Shown here: positions 52,140 to 61,541 of the stretch, one piece after another | How the letters are laid out: each line of letters starts with the position of its first letter | How positions within the stretch are numbered: the first letter of the stretch is position 1 | Assembly (NCBI RefSeq): GCF_000014565.1 | Contig: NC_008268.1 | Location: forward strand, 1,674,001-1,738,000 | From: Rhodococcus jostii RHA1 | GTDB lineage: Bacteria > Actinomycetota > Actinomycetes > Mycobacteriales > Mycobacteriaceae | Length of the DNA stretch: 64,000 nucleotides | Reading direction: 5' to 3' | Position numbers and translations under genes: made by a program | The notes under the pieces: model-generated | What the model was told of the DNA's origin: nothing | Seen by the model: the letters and a program-made list of their open reading frames with translations, nothing else | Database searches by the model: none

Positions 52140-53731
52140 GAGGCCACCCGCAACAGCCCACTGTGTGCCGCGCCGGTCGCAGTCCACACGTCGTCCAGCC
52201 CACCGGTGAGCACATGGTGGTGCTGCGCCGGGTCGAGGTCCGGGTAGTCGGCGCGCTTACTCATTCCGCGGGTTTCCGTCCGCGCGAGCGTCGAGTGGTA
52301 CATCCACCGGCCCACCGCGGTGATCGCCGCGGCCTGACGGGCCCGGACACGTTCGTCGCCGGAGTCGCCGCCGAGGCCCAGCGACAACGCCGTCCACAAC
52401 GACTCCAGCTCGTCGAGCGCACCCTGCACCCGCACACCGTCCCGCAGATAGTTCTTCTCGTACGGGATGAGTTCGGCCTGCGCGGCCGCGACGACCGCGG
52501 ACGCCTCCAGCCCCGACCGCCCCGTGGGCCGCAGTCCGGCCCGGCCGGCGGGACGCAGTTCGCCCGCCCGGACCCGACGTTCGGTTCGCGCGAACCGCGC
52601 GGCCCCCGTGCCCGCCCAGCTGCCGGACGACATCGCCCACGCCGAGTTGTGGCTGCCGCCGCCGGTGAAGCCGCCGCAGATGCGTTCGCGGGTCGCGGCG
52701 TCACCCGCCGCGAACAGGCCGGGAACGGATGTGGCGCAGGTGTCGTCGACCACGTCGATGCCGCCGGTTCCGCGCACCGTCCCCTCGGCGAGCATGCTGA
52801 CCTCGAAGCGGTCGGTGAACGGGTTGATGCCGCGCCGGTCGAATTGCAGGAAGAAGTTGGGCTGGCCGAGTCGCATCTGGCGCTGCACGTCGTCGTCGGC
52901 GCGGTCCAGCTGGGCGAACACTGGCTCGGACAGCAGCGTTTTCGCGATCACCGAGCGTCCCTTGGTGGAGCCGGCGCCCTCGAGGACGCGTCCGTCGGCG
53001 TGGAAGAACGTGGCGTAGCCGTAGTAGGCGGTCTTGGTGATGGTGGAGTTTGCGGGGACGATCGCGTACGCGTTGGAGAATTCCATGCCGGAGAACGTCG
53101 CGCCCACCTCGGCGGCCATCAGCGCGCCGTCGCCGGTGTCGACGTTCGTGCCCAGTGCGCGGGACAGGAACGCGCAGCCGCCGCTCGCGATCACGACGGC
53201 GCCCGCGGTGATCCGGTAGTCGCGGTCGTCCTGGCGCTGGTAGCCCGCCGCGCCGCGCACCTGGCCGTCGGCGTCGACGAGCAGTTCGAGGGCCGGCGAG
53301 TGGTCGAGAATCCGGACGCCCGCTTTCTTCACCCACGCCCGCATCCGCCGCATGTATTCGGGCCCTTGGAGTCCGGTGCGGATCTGCCTGCCGGTGTCGG
53401 GGTCGACGGGGAACGGGTACCGGCCTTCCTCGGCGAGGAGGTTCATGTTCGCGTATGTCTGGTCGAGGACGCGGTCCATCCAGTGGTGATCGGCGAGATG
53501 GCCGCCGAGCGTTTCGCGGCTGGCCTTGGCCTTCGCCCGGGCGGACGGGTCGGGGTCGACGTACCAGACACCGGTGCCCGAAGGCGCGGTGGCGCCGCTG
53601 GTTCCGCAGTACCCCTTGTCTACGAGGACGACGTCCGCCCCGGATTGCCGTGCGCGCAGCGCAGCCCACGTTCCTGCGGGGCCGCCGCCGATGACGAGGA
53701 CGTCGGTGCTCAGGTCGAGAAGTTCGGTCAT
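52136..53731 (-). CDS. FAD-dependent oxidoreductase, fumarate reductase/AprA-like (pair B)
   Basis: 531 aa from the ATG at 53731, with AGGAG upstream. Same layout as the pair A flavoprotein: VLVIGGGPAGTWAALRAR, VDKGYCGTSGATAPSG, GGGSHNSAWAMSSGSWAGTGAARFAR and the helical C-terminal domain. The two share most of their motifs and both are followed by a coupled diferredoxin. Electrons could pass between flavin and the ferredoxin clusters. Substrate unknown; no sulfur-assimilation or respiratory genes adjoin. Confidence 0.82.
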   Translation of the reverse strand: MTELLDLSTDVLVIGGGPAGTWAALRARQSGADVVLVDKGYCGTSGATAPSGTGVWYVDPDPSARAKAKASRETLGGHLADHHWMDRVLDQTYANMNLLAEEGRYPFPVDPDTGRQIRTGLQGPEYMRRMRAWVKKAGVRILDHSPALELLVDADGQVRGAAGYQRQDDRDYRITAGAVVIASGGCAFLSRALGTNVDTGDGALMAAEVGATFSGMEFSNAYAIVPANSTITKTAYYGYATFFHADGRVLEGAGSTKGRSVIAKTLLSEPVFAQLDRADDDVQRQMRLGQPNFFLQFDRRGINPFTDRFEVSMLAEGTVRGTGGIDVVDDTCATSVPGLFAAGDAATRERICGGFTGGGSHNSAWAMSSGSWAGTGAARFARTERRVRAGELRPAGRAGLRPTGRSGLEASAVVAAAQAELIPYEKNYLRDGVRVQGALDELESLWTALSLGLGGDSGDERVRARQAAAITAVGRWMYHSTLARTETRGMSKRADYPDLDPAQHHHVLTGGLDDVWTATGAAHSGLLRVAS

Positions 53732-53824
53732 GAAGGGCGCTCCTGTCGAGGCGGAACAACTGCCCTTCAACGCTTCCGCACATCGGCCCACGCCGCCATC
53801 GTCAGAATCAGCGTGAACCGAATC

Positions 53825-53872
53825 GCCCGTGAGCGGTTAACGAGTCCAGGGACTCGCTAACCACGCACGGGC
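53825..53872. repeat. 48-bp dispersed palindrome, copy 6
   Basis: GCCCGTGAGCGGTTAACGAGT, loop CCAGGG, then ACTCGCTAACCACGCACGGGC. It sits between the flavoprotein start side and the end of the PPOX-fold gene; the PPOX stop (53874-53876) is one base beyond its edge. Confidence 0.85.
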
Positions 53873-53873
53873 G

Positions 53874-54302
53874 CTACGCGCCTTTGCCGTAGTCGACGCT
53901 CAGCCAGTGCTCCGGCCGCATACGGATGACGATCGCGCTGTCGTCGTAGGCCTCCTCCACGAAACTGTCGACCTCCTCGGCGGGCAGGTAGCGGGTGGCG
54001 AGTCTGCGGACGACGTCGGCGGTGGGTGATTCGTCGAACTCCGCCGGACCTTCGACGCTGACGTACCGGTACGGCGGCTTCTCGTCCTGGGCGACGAGGC
54101 TGAAGCGGCCGGCGGCCCGGATCAGCCGCTCTTTCAGCGACCCGCGTCCGGTCCAGACGTAGACGTGGCCGCCGGGTTCGTAGCCGTACCAGATGGGCAC
54201 GGCGAGCGGTGCCCGCCCGTCGCGGTCGACGGCGATCACCCCCACGTGTACGTCGGCGAGGAACTTCTCGCGCTGTTCACTGGTCATCGACAACTGCGAC
54301 AT
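53874..54302 (-). CDS. Pyridoxamine 5'-phosphate oxidase-fold protein
   Basis: 142 aa, ATG one base away from the stop of the next (upstream) gene. The split-barrel flavin-binding fold is seen in GVIAVDRDGRAPLAVPIWYGYEPGGHVYVWTGRGSLKERLI and RFSLVAQDEKPPYRYVSVEGPAEF. Members bind FMN or coenzyme F420 and reduce various substrates; actinobacterial relatives are often F420-dependent. It is in an operon with the large FAD/Fe-S dehydrogenase. Substrate unknown. Confidence 0.8.
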   Translation of the reverse strand: MSQLSMTSEQREKFLADVHVGVIAVDRDGRAPLAVPIWYGYEPGGHVYVWTGRGSLKERLIRAAGRFSLVAQDEKPPYRYVSVEGPAEFDESPTADVVRRLATRYLPAEEVDSFVEEAYDDSAIVIRMRPEHWLSVDYGKGA

Positions 54303-54303
54303 G

Positions 54304-57213
54304 TCAGTCTCCGCTCTGGTGTTCGGGTTTCGACGGTGGTGCGGGGTCGAGCAGCTGGGCGAGGTGTTGCGACGATCGGGTCGGGTCGAGTTGCCGTACC
54401 TGCATGTGGCAGCTGAATCCGTCGGTCAGCACGACTGCGTCTTCGGGACTGTCGCGCAGTGCGGGGGCGAGTGCCTGTTCCGCCACTTGCATGCTGAGGT
54501 CGTAGTGGTCGGCCTCGAACCCGAAGTTTCCTGCGACGCCGCAGCATCCGGTGGCCTCGCGGACGCGTTCGACGCCGACCGCCTGCAGGGCCTTCCGCTG
54601 GCCGGCCGCGCCGAACACGGCGTATTCGTGGCAGTGGGTCTGCACGGTGACGTCCTCGGGCAGCGCCACGCTCGGGGTCCAGCCTGCCTGGGCGCGCTCG
54701 AGGACCGCACCCGCGAAACTCTGGACGCGGGCGGCTACGCGTCGTGCGGCGTCGGTGTGGACGAGTTCGGGCAGGTCCTTGCGGAACGCGGCGGCGCAGC
54801 TCGGTTCGAGGACGACGATGGGGCGGTCGGTGCCGTCGTCGAGGAGTTCGGCCGCCTTGGCGAGGGTCTTCTTGGCCTGCTTCAGCTGTCCGGTGGAGAT
54901 CCAGGTGAGCCCGCAGCACACGTCGCTGCGACACTGGGAACTGAGTCCCGCCTCGGCGAGTACCCGCGACGCGGCGCCGACCACCTCGGGGCGGAATCCG
55001 CGGGTGAACGTGTCGGCAAGCATCACGACGTCCGCGGTGCCGTTCTGTGAGGTCTCCCCGACCTCGCGCCGGATCTGCTTGCGGGACGCGAACTCCGGCA
55101 TCGACCGGTGCGGGGTGAGACCACCCAGTTTTGCCGCGACCTTCGCCAGCCTGCCCGCGGTGAGCCGATTCACCACGGGGGCGGACCGTTCGGCGATCTT
55201 CAGCCATACCGGCAGCCACCCGAGGGAGTAGTGCGACAGCGGACGCATCCGGCCGCGGTAGTGGTGGTCGAGGAATTCGGACTTGTACGTGGCCATGTCG
55301 ACGCCCACCGGGCAGTCGGTGGAGCAGGCCTTGCAGGACAGGCAGAGGTCGAGGGATTCCTTGACGTCCTCGGAGCGCCATCCGTCGGCGACGGTCGGCG
55401 AGTTGCGGACCATCTCCTGCAGGGCGCGGGCCCGGCCGCGGGTGGAGTCTTTCTCGTCGCCGGTCGCGCGGAAGCTGGGGCACATCACCCCGCCGGTCGA
55501 GGCGCGGCAGCGGCCCACCCCGATGCACCCCTGGACGGCGTGGACGAACGGTGCGACGGGGACGTCGCTGGTGGGGGTGAGGTCGAAAGTCGTCTGCCAC
55601 GCCCGCGGGTTCACGCCGTCGAGGGCCAGGCTGCCCAGCAGCGGTTCGGGGTCGACGATGCTGCCCGGGTTCAGCACGGCTGCCGGATCCCAGAGCCGCT
55701 TGAACGTCGCGAACGCCGCCATCATGGTCGGGGTGTACATGATCGGCAGCAGCGCCGACCGTGCGCGACCGTCGCCGTGCTCCCCCGACATCGATCCGCC
55801 GAACCGCACGCACAGTTCCGCGGCGCGGTGGATGAACCGCGACATGACGTCCCGGCCCTCCTCGGTGCGCTGGTCGAAGTTGATGCGGATGTGCATGCAG
55901 CCGGCGCCGAAGTGCCCGTACATCACGCCGGTGAGCCCGAATTCGGCGAGCAGGGCCTTGATGTCGACGAGGTAGTCGGCCAGCTGGTCGGGCGCGACGG
56001 CGGAATCCTCCCAGCCCGTCCAGGATTCGCCGCCCTCGACGAGTCGGGCCGACAGTCCGGCGCCGTCCTCGCGTACCCGCCACAGCGACGCGCGTTCCGC
56101 CGGGTCCCCGACCACCCGCGAGTCGACGAGCCGCCCGGCCGCCCGCAGCTTCGAGACCAGTTCGGTGCCGCGCAGTTTCACCTCGTCGAGGTCCTCACCG
56201 TCGAGGTCGACGTACAGCCAGGCCTCGCCGTCGGGCAGCCCGACAACGGAGTCGGCGCCGCGCAGGTGCCGCATGGTGTCGACGATCGCCGAGTCGATGC
56301 CTTCGATCGCGGCGGGCGAGTACGCGAGGATCAGCGCGTTGTCGCGGGCGGCGTCCACCAGGTCGCTGTATCCGAGGCACAGCAGCATGGCCGCGGGCGG
56401 CACCGGCACCAGCGCGACGGTCGCAGCCACGATCACCGCGCACGTCCCCTCGCTTCCCACCAGGGCGCGGGCCACGTCGAAGCCGTTCTCGGGCAACAGG
56501 TTCGCTAGGTGAAATCCGGATACCTGCCGCGGGATGCGGCCCAGCTCGAGGCGGAACTCGCCGAGATGCTCCTGCGTCAGCTCGTCGAGTCCGGCGGCGA
56601 TCCGTTCAGCCTCGCTCGCCGCAGATGAGTCTTCCGGGTCGGTGGCGCGCAGTCCGTCGCGGGTGGCGGTCAGCCGGTGCCCGTTCGCGGTCACGAGATC
56701 GAGTGCGACGACGTGATCGGACGTGCGGCCGTACCGCACGGAGTGGTTGCCGCAGGCGTCGTTGCCGATCGCACCGCCGACGGTCGCGCGGGACTTGCTG
56801 GACGGGTCGGGTGCGAAGGTGAACGCGCCGTCCGTCGCCAGTTGCACGTCTTTCTGCAGGTCCGTGAGGACGATTCCGGGTTCGACGACGGCGGTTCGGG
56901 CGGACGCGTCGACGGCCCGCACCTGATTCATGTGCCGGGAGAAGTCGAGTACCACTCCCCTGCCGATCGCGTTGCCCGCGAGTGACGTACCGCCACCCCG
57001 GCTGGTGATGGGGATGCCGCGGTCGGTGCAGGCCCGGACGATCGCCACCACGTCGCCGGCGCTGCGTGGAAATGCGACGGCCAGCGGCGGCACCCGGTAA
57101 TTGGAGGCGTCGAAGGAGTATTCGGCACGCCGCCGCGATCCGGTGTCGAGGTCGATGCCCAGCTCGGCGAGCTCGGCGTGCAGGTCGGCGGCGGGACGTG
57201 TCAGCTCAGCCAC
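54304..57213 (-). CDS. Fused FAD oxidase/Fe-S 2-hydroxyacid dehydrogenase (GlcD+GlpC/YdiJ type)
   Basis: 969 aa, GTG start. N-terminal half is a GlcD-like FAD oxidase (SRGGGTSLAGNAIGRG, GGAIGNDACGNHSVRYG, GSEGTCAVI). The middle carries an Fe-S module: CIGVGRCRASTGGVMCP and CLSCKACSTDCPVGVD. The C-terminal part has two CCG cysteine-rich motifs (CCGLTWIST, CCGVAGNFGFE) as in GlpC. Such single-chain enzymes oxidise D-lactate, D-2-hydroxyglutarate or related acids at the membrane face. Upstream genes are unrelated; the PPOX-fold gene follows in the same operon. Confidence 0.88.
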   Translation of the reverse strand: MAELTRPAADLHAELAELGIDLDTGSRRRAEYSFDASNYRVPPLAVAFPRSAGDVVAIVRACTDRGIPITSRGGGTSLAGNAIGRGVVLDFSRHMNQVRAVDASARTAVVEPGIVLTDLQKDVQLATDGAFTFAPDPSSKSRATVGGAIGNDACGNHSVRYGRTSDHVVALDLVTANGHRLTATRDGLRATDPEDSSAASEAERIAAGLDELTQEHLGEFRLELGRIPRQVSGFHLANLLPENGFDVARALVGSEGTCAVIVAATVALVPVPPAAMLLCLGYSDLVDAARDNALILAYSPAAIEGIDSAIVDTMRHLRGADSVVGLPDGEAWLYVDLDGEDLDEVKLRGTELVSKLRAAGRLVDSRVVGDPAERASLWRVREDGAGLSARLVEGGESWTGWEDSAVAPDQLADYLVDIKALLAEFGLTGVMYGHFGAGCMHIRINFDQRTEEGRDVMSRFIHRAAELCVRFGGSMSGEHGDGRARSALLPIMYTPTMMAAFATFKRLWDPAAVLNPGSIVDPEPLLGSLALDGVNPRAWQTTFDLTPTSDVPVAPFVHAVQGCIGVGRCRASTGGVMCPSFRATGDEKDSTRGRARALQEMVRNSPTVADGWRSEDVKESLDLCLSCKACSTDCPVGVDMATYKSEFLDHHYRGRMRPLSHYSLGWLPVWLKIAERSAPVVNRLTAGRLAKVAAKLGGLTPHRSMPEFASRKQIRREVGETSQNGTADVVMLADTFTRGFRPEVVGAASRVLAEAGLSSQCRSDVCCGLTWISTGQLKQAKKTLAKAAELLDDGTDRPIVVLEPSCAAAFRKDLPELVHTDAARRVAARVQSFAGAVLERAQAGWTPSVALPEDVTVQTHCHEYAVFGAAGQRKALQAVGVERVREATGCCGVAGNFGFEADHYDLSMQVAEQALAPALRDSPEDAVVLTDGFSCHMQVRQLDPTRSSQHLAQLLDPAPPSKPEHQSGD

Positions 57214-57351
57214 GCGTCGATCTGTCCCGTCTCGTCGGAGTCAGCTACCGGAATTCTCGTCAGCGGGGCCATGGCTACATGGTCGAGCCGCTCCCGAAGA
57301 TTGTCAACAATCCTCTCGGTGAGCCGGGTACGGTTCGGAGGGGTGAGCGTC

Positions 57352-58020
57352 GTGCGAACGCCTTCACCCGCCCAGCGACTGTTGGCTGTGCGGGTCGGAG
57401 CCACGGCCTGGGTGCTCATCGCCCTGTATTTCCTCGCGGAGGTCGTGACCGCGCGCGCCTGGCCGCGGCCGTACGAGGTGCGGACCAACTCGGTCAGCAA
57501 TCTGGGCGTCACGGGTTGCGACGGCTCCGCGGCCCAGGTCGCGGCCGCGCGACTGTGTTCGCCTCTGCACACTGTGATCAACAGCGCCTTCGTGATGACC
57601 GGGGTGCTCATCGTCGCGGGGGCCGTGGGTCTGCGCGAGTTCCTCCCGCCGGGACGCGTGCGCCGGGTGGCGTTGACGTTGCTCGCACTGGCCTCCGTCA
57701 GCGCATCACTGACGGGCGTCGTGCCCGTCAACGTTGACGCTCACCTGCACCAACTGGTCGCGACCCCGACGTTCGTCGCGCGCAACGCCGCGATGATCGT
57801 CATCGCGATCGCGCTCCACCGGCGATGGCGCGTCTTCGCGCTCTGGACCGGTCTCTGCTGCCTCGTCGGGGTCGTCGGGATGGCGGCGATCCTCCTCCCC
57901 GGCGCGCCGTTCGGCATCACCGAACGCCTGGCCCTCTATCCGTTCACGGTGTGGGTCGTGACCGCCGGTGTCGCGGCGCTCCGCACCCGTGCGTGGTTAA
58001 CGAGTCCAGAGCCTCCTTAA
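57352..58020 (+). CDS. DUF998 membrane protein with a repeat-derived C-terminus
   Basis: 222 aa from the GTG at 57352 (GGAGG 10 bases upstream); a GTG at 57343 is also possible. About six hydrophobic segments fit DUF998. The last 10 codons (RAWLTSPEPP) and the TAA lie in palindrome copy 7, whose linker GGCGCTCCGC is already inside the gene, so the original stop seems lost. Function unknown. Confidence 0.65.
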   Translation: MRTPSPAQRLLAVRVGATAWVLIALYFLAEVVTARAWPRPYEVRTNSVSNLGVTGCDGSAAQVAAARLCSPLHTVINSAFVMTGVLIVAGAVGLREFLPPGRVRRVALTLLALASVSASLTGVVPVNVDAHLHQLVATPTFVARNAAMIVIAIALHRRWRVFALWTGLCCLVGVVGMAAILLPGAPFGITERLALYPFTVWVVTAGVAALRTRAWLTSPEPP

Positions 58021-58032
58021 CCCCGCACGGGG
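57985..58032. repeat. 48-bp dispersed palindrome, copy 7 (partly coding)
   Basis: ACCCGTGCGTGGTTAACGAGT, loop CCAGAG, then a drifted right arm CCTCCTTAACCCCGCACGGGG. The left arm is translated as the end of the DUF998 gene and its TAA (58018-58020) is in the right arm. Confidence 0.8.
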
Positions 58033-58055
58033 CGCCGAAGGCGCACCATGGAGTG

Positions 58056-58838
58056 ATGTCCACAGCTCTCACGCATGCCGCCGCCACTCAGCAGTTCGCG
58101 GAGAACGGCCGCATCTCGATCGAACCCAATCACAAGCGCATCCGGGTGTTCTTCGGCGGTCAGGCGGTCGCCGACACCACCCGTTCGGTGTACCTGTTCG
58201 AGAAGGGTCACCTGCCCGTCTATTACATTCCCCGCGACGACGTGAACTTCGACCTCCTCGAGCCCGTCGACGCGACCACGACCTGCCCATGGAAGGGCAA
58301 GGCCCGGTACTGGGATCTCGTCGTCGGCGACCGTCGCGCGGAGCAATCCGTGTGGGGTTACGACGCCAAACTGGAGGATTCCCTCGACCTCAGCCCGTAC
58401 GTCGCGTTCTACTGGCACAGGATGGACGCCTGGTACGAGGAGGATCAGCAGGTGTTCGTCCACGCCCGCGACCCGTATGTCCGCGTCGACGTGCTGCCGT
58501 CGTCCCGGCACGTCGAGGTGTTCGTCGGCGACACGCTCGTCGCCGACACCGTCCGCCCGCGGCTGCTGTTCGAGACGTCGCTGCCGGTGCGCTACTACGT
58601 GCCCCGCATCGACGTGCGGTCCGAGTTCTTCACCGCCTCCGACACCAGGACGTCCTGCCCGTACAAGGGGACGGCGTCGTATCTGTCGTTCACCGGGGCG
58701 GACGGCTCCGACCCCGTCGTGGACGCCGCCTGGTTCTACCCGTTCACCACCGCGGAGGCGTCGGGCATCGACGACCACGTGTCGTTCTACCCCGACCGCG
58801 TGCGGGTCGTCGTGGACGGCATAGAGGTGGAGAACTGA
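58056..58838 (+). CDS. Tandem DUF427-domain protein
   Basis: 260 aa with two copies of DUF427. In each the pattern is strand-rich: RIRVFFGGQAVADTTRSVYLFEKGHLPVYYIPRDDV, then CPWKGKARYWDLVV for copy 1, and HVEVFVGDTLVADTVRPRLLFETSLPVRYYVPRIDV, then CPYKGTASYLSF for copy 2. DUF427 proteins are cytoplasmic with no established role. The fusion of two copies is a known arrangement. Monocistronic. Confidence 0.8.
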   Translation: MSTALTHAAATQQFAENGRISIEPNHKRIRVFFGGQAVADTTRSVYLFEKGHLPVYYIPRDDVNFDLLEPVDATTTCPWKGKARYWDLVVGDRRAEQSVWGYDAKLEDSLDLSPYVAFYWHRMDAWYEEDQQVFVHARDPYVRVDVLPSSRHVEVFVGDTLVADTVRPRLLFETSLPVRYYVPRIDVRSEFFTASDTRTSCPYKGTASYLSFTGADGSDPVVDAAWFYPFTTAEASGIDDHVSFYPDRVRVVVDGIEVEN

Positions 58839-59869
58839 TGTCAGTCCCGAGCGGGCAGCGGGGGTAGTTCCAGATTGTCCCGGAACGTGTCGCCCGCGTA
58901 GTCGTTGCCGACGATTCCGCGACGCCGTAGTTCGGGCAGCAGCCCGTTGACGACGAAGTCCCGGCTTCGTTCCTCGGCGAGCCCGCCGAGGGAGATGACG
59001 TCGAGGACACCGGCGTCGTAGCGCTCCTGGACGGCGTCGGCGAGTTGTTCGGGTGTTCCCGCGACCGCCCAGTGGCCGGTGTCCTTGGACGCGATGATCA
59101 GTTCGCGCAGGGTCCGCCCGGACGCGGCGAGCCGGCTGAAGATTTCGACCCGGCCCCGGCGGCGGTTCACCGACCGGACGTCGGGCAGGACGCCGGCCGG
59201 GATCGGCTTGTCGAGCGGCAGCCCGGACAGGTCGACGTCGCCACCGAGCATGTCCTCCAGCCGGATCCGGCCGGCGTCGAGGTCCGTCGCCTCCTCCTGT
59301 TCCCGCACCAGCCGGCGCACTTCTTCCTCGGACGCGCCGTAGGTGGCGTGGAAGGAGCTCATGATCAGCGGCAGCCCGTCGGCGCGGCCCAGTTCGGCGG
59401 CCCGCGCCCGGATGCTCTTGGTGTAGGTGACGGCGTCCACGAGGGTCGGCAGCGACGTGAACACGACCTCCGCGAACCGGGCCCCGAATTCGACGCCGGC
59501 CGCGGATTGGCCGGCCTGGAACTGCACGGGACGACGCTGCGGCAGCGGCGGGATGTTCAACGGGCCCTTCACCGTGAAGTACGTGCCCGCGTGGTCGATC
59601 GGGCGCACTCGATCGGCGTCGAGCGTGGTTCCCCCGGCACCGTCGGAAGTGAGCGCTCCGGGTTGCCAACTGTCGAACAAGGCGTTGATCACCTCGAGGG
59701 ATTCCGTGGCGCGGGCGTAGCGTTCCTCAGGGCTCGGCAGGTCGCGGTCGCTGTAGTTCTCCTCGCTGAGTGACGACGTGACGGCGTTCCAGGCGGCGCG
59801 ACCGTTGCTGACGTGGTCGAGGGTGCCGAACAGCCGCGCGAGGTTGTACGGGTTACCTACTTTGTCGGC

Positions 59870-60020
59870 GCAAGGTCGTACCCTGCTCGTGTTGGCCGAC
59901 GATGGGGGTGGTTGATGATCTGGTGCGGGAGATGACCGGGGTGATGAAGTCGCTGTGTGCGCCCGCCTGTACGGGTAGCGCAGTGCCCGTCGCCGTGCTG
60001 CCGCCGCCGTGGCGCCCATG
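59870..60020 (+). pseudogene. Remnant of IS607-type tnpA (serine recombinase)
   Basis: Fragments of the resolvase C-terminus: TLLVLADDGGG (frame 1), then VVDDLVREMTGVMKSLCA after a frameshift, then RLYG-stop-RSARRRAAAAVAP after another. This resembles the DDLVRDMIEVLTSMCARLYGRR tail of IS607 TnpA and runs straight into tnpB, as in intact elements. The catalytic N-terminal domain is absent, so the element cannot move by itself. Confidence 0.6.
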
Positions 60021-61541
60021 AGGGCCACCGCGGTATTCGCGGATCGGACTGCCGACATCGCTGCGCCGGATCCGTCCCGAAAGGTGATCCGGGCGTTCGT
60101 GTACGTCCTCGATCCCACGCCGGAACAGGTCGAGGCACTGCGGTCGCACTGTGGGGCGCAGCGCTTCGCCTACAACTGGGCACTGTCGCAGGTGAAAGCG
60201 AACCTCGACCAACGGGCGGCGGAACGCTCCTACGGTGTTCCCGAGGCGGAGCTGACCCCGGCGATGTCATGGTCGGCGTACAGCCTGCGCAAACACTGGA
60301 ACACCGTCAAAGACGACATCGCTGTCAACCCTGAGACCAGGCAGCCGTGGTGGCCGGAGAACTCGAAGGAGGCCTACAGTTCCGGGATCGCGAACTGTGC
60401 TGCAGCCCTGTCGAACTGGTCCGATACTCGGTCCGGGAAACGTAAAGGCTCGATGGGGTTTCCCCGATTCAAGAGCAAACGGGCGGCGCTCTCCTGCCGG
60501 TTCACTACGGATGCTTTCGGTTTGGTCACCGACGGCGGTGACCGCCGTCATGTGAAGTTGCCTCGGATCGGGGCGATCCGGACGTGTGAATCCACCCGCA
60601 AACTGGCCCGCAAGACGATCGCCGGGTCGGCTCGGATCCGGTCGGCGACCCTGTCGTACCGTCGGGGCCGGTGGCAGGTGTCGTTCTCCGTCGAGACCAC
60701 GCTCCCCGCCAGGGCACTCCCACCCACCGGTGCCGCCGCGGTCGCCGATCGTGGTGTGGGCGGTTGGTTAGTCGGAGTCGATGTGGGGGTCAAACACCTC
60801 GCTGTTCTCTCGACTGGGGAGATGATCGAGAATCCGAAACATGCACGGAAGCAGGCGAAAAAACTTCGTCGTCTGGAGCACCGCGCATCGCGGCGGGTCG
60901 GCCCGGATCGTCGCACAGGTCAACAGCCCTCCCGGCGGTGGCAGCGCACCCAGGACCAGATCCGGGCAGTGCACACCCGCATCGCCGCCGGACGCTGCGA
61001 TCACCTGCACAAACTCACCACTCGGTTGGTGCGGGACTTCGATACCGTCGTTGTCGAAGGTCTCAACATCGCGGGAATGACCCGATCCGGTGGCGCCTAC
61101 AAACGCGGGCTGAATCGGGCCCTACATGATGCGGGGCTCGCCGAGATCCGGCGACAACTGGCCTACAAGACCGAGTGGACCGGCACCGGACTGCATGTGG
61201 CGGATCGTTGGTATCCGTCGAGTAAGACCTGCTCGAACTGTCAGGTAGTGAAAACCAAACTGCCTTTGAAGGTTCGGGTGTTCACCTGCGATGCGTGCGG
61301 TTACCGCGCTGATCGTGATCACAACGCTGCCCTCAACCTTGCTGCCCTCGCAGCGGTTGTTGACGGTTGTGCGTCTTCGGCGAGTTGCGGACGAGACGTA
61401 AAAGAAGCCCGACAGAAACCAACCATAAGACCCGCCACTCGGCGGGCTGACGGTATCGCTGCGGGAACACCACACAGTGGTGAACGTGGCCGGGGTAACC
61501 CGGACACTCATGCCGAGTGCACTAAACAACACTCAGCGTGA
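60018..61541 (+). CDS. TnpB, RNA-guided nuclease of the IS605/IS607 group
   Basis: 507 aa from the ATG at 60018 (a GTG three codons earlier is possible). N-terminal wedge/REC-like region (FVYVLDPTPEQVEALRSHCGAQRFAYNWALSQ), then the RuvC-like domain with Asp255 (GVDVGVKHLAVL), Glu347 (VVVEGLNIAGM) and Asp434 (RDHNAALNLA), and a zinc ribbon with Cys pairs (CSNCQVV and CDACGYRA). All catalytic residues are present. TnpB uses an RNA made from the 3' end of its own transcript to cut target DNA. In this element that region is 61380-61570. Confidence 0.9.
   Translation: MRATAVFADRTADIAAPDPSRKVIRAFVYVLDPTPEQVEALRSHCGAQRFAYNWALSQVKANLDQRAAERSYGVPEAELTPAMSWSAYSLRKHWNTVKDDIAVNPETRQPWWPENSKEAYSSGIANCAAALSNWSDTRSGKRKGSMGFPRFKSKRAALSCRFTTDAFGLVTDGGDRRHVKLPRIGAIRTCESTRKLARKTIAGSARIRSATLSYRRGRWQVSFSVETTLPARALPPTGAAAVADRGVGGWLVGVDVGVKHLAVLSTGEMIENPKHARKQAKKLRRLEHRASRRVGPDRRTGQQPSRRWQRTQDQIRAVHTRIAAGRCDHLHKLTTRLVRDFDTVVVEGLNIAGMTRSGGAYKRGLNRALHDAGLAEIRRQLAYKTEWTGTGLHVADRWYPSSKTCSNCQVVKTKLPLKVRVFTCDACGYRADRDHNAALNLAALAAVVDGCASSASCGRDVKEARQKPTIRPATRRADGIAAGTPHSGERGRGNPDTHAECTKQHSA

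Noticed and set aside
54284..56083. A 599-codon frame within the large FAD/Fe-S dehydrogenase gene
   Set aside because: Same strand, other frame, Arg-rich product typical of GC-skewed shadows.
24883..58032. The palindrome family as a CRISPR array
   Set aside because: Copies are kilobases apart, palindromic, and without regular spacers or cas genes.
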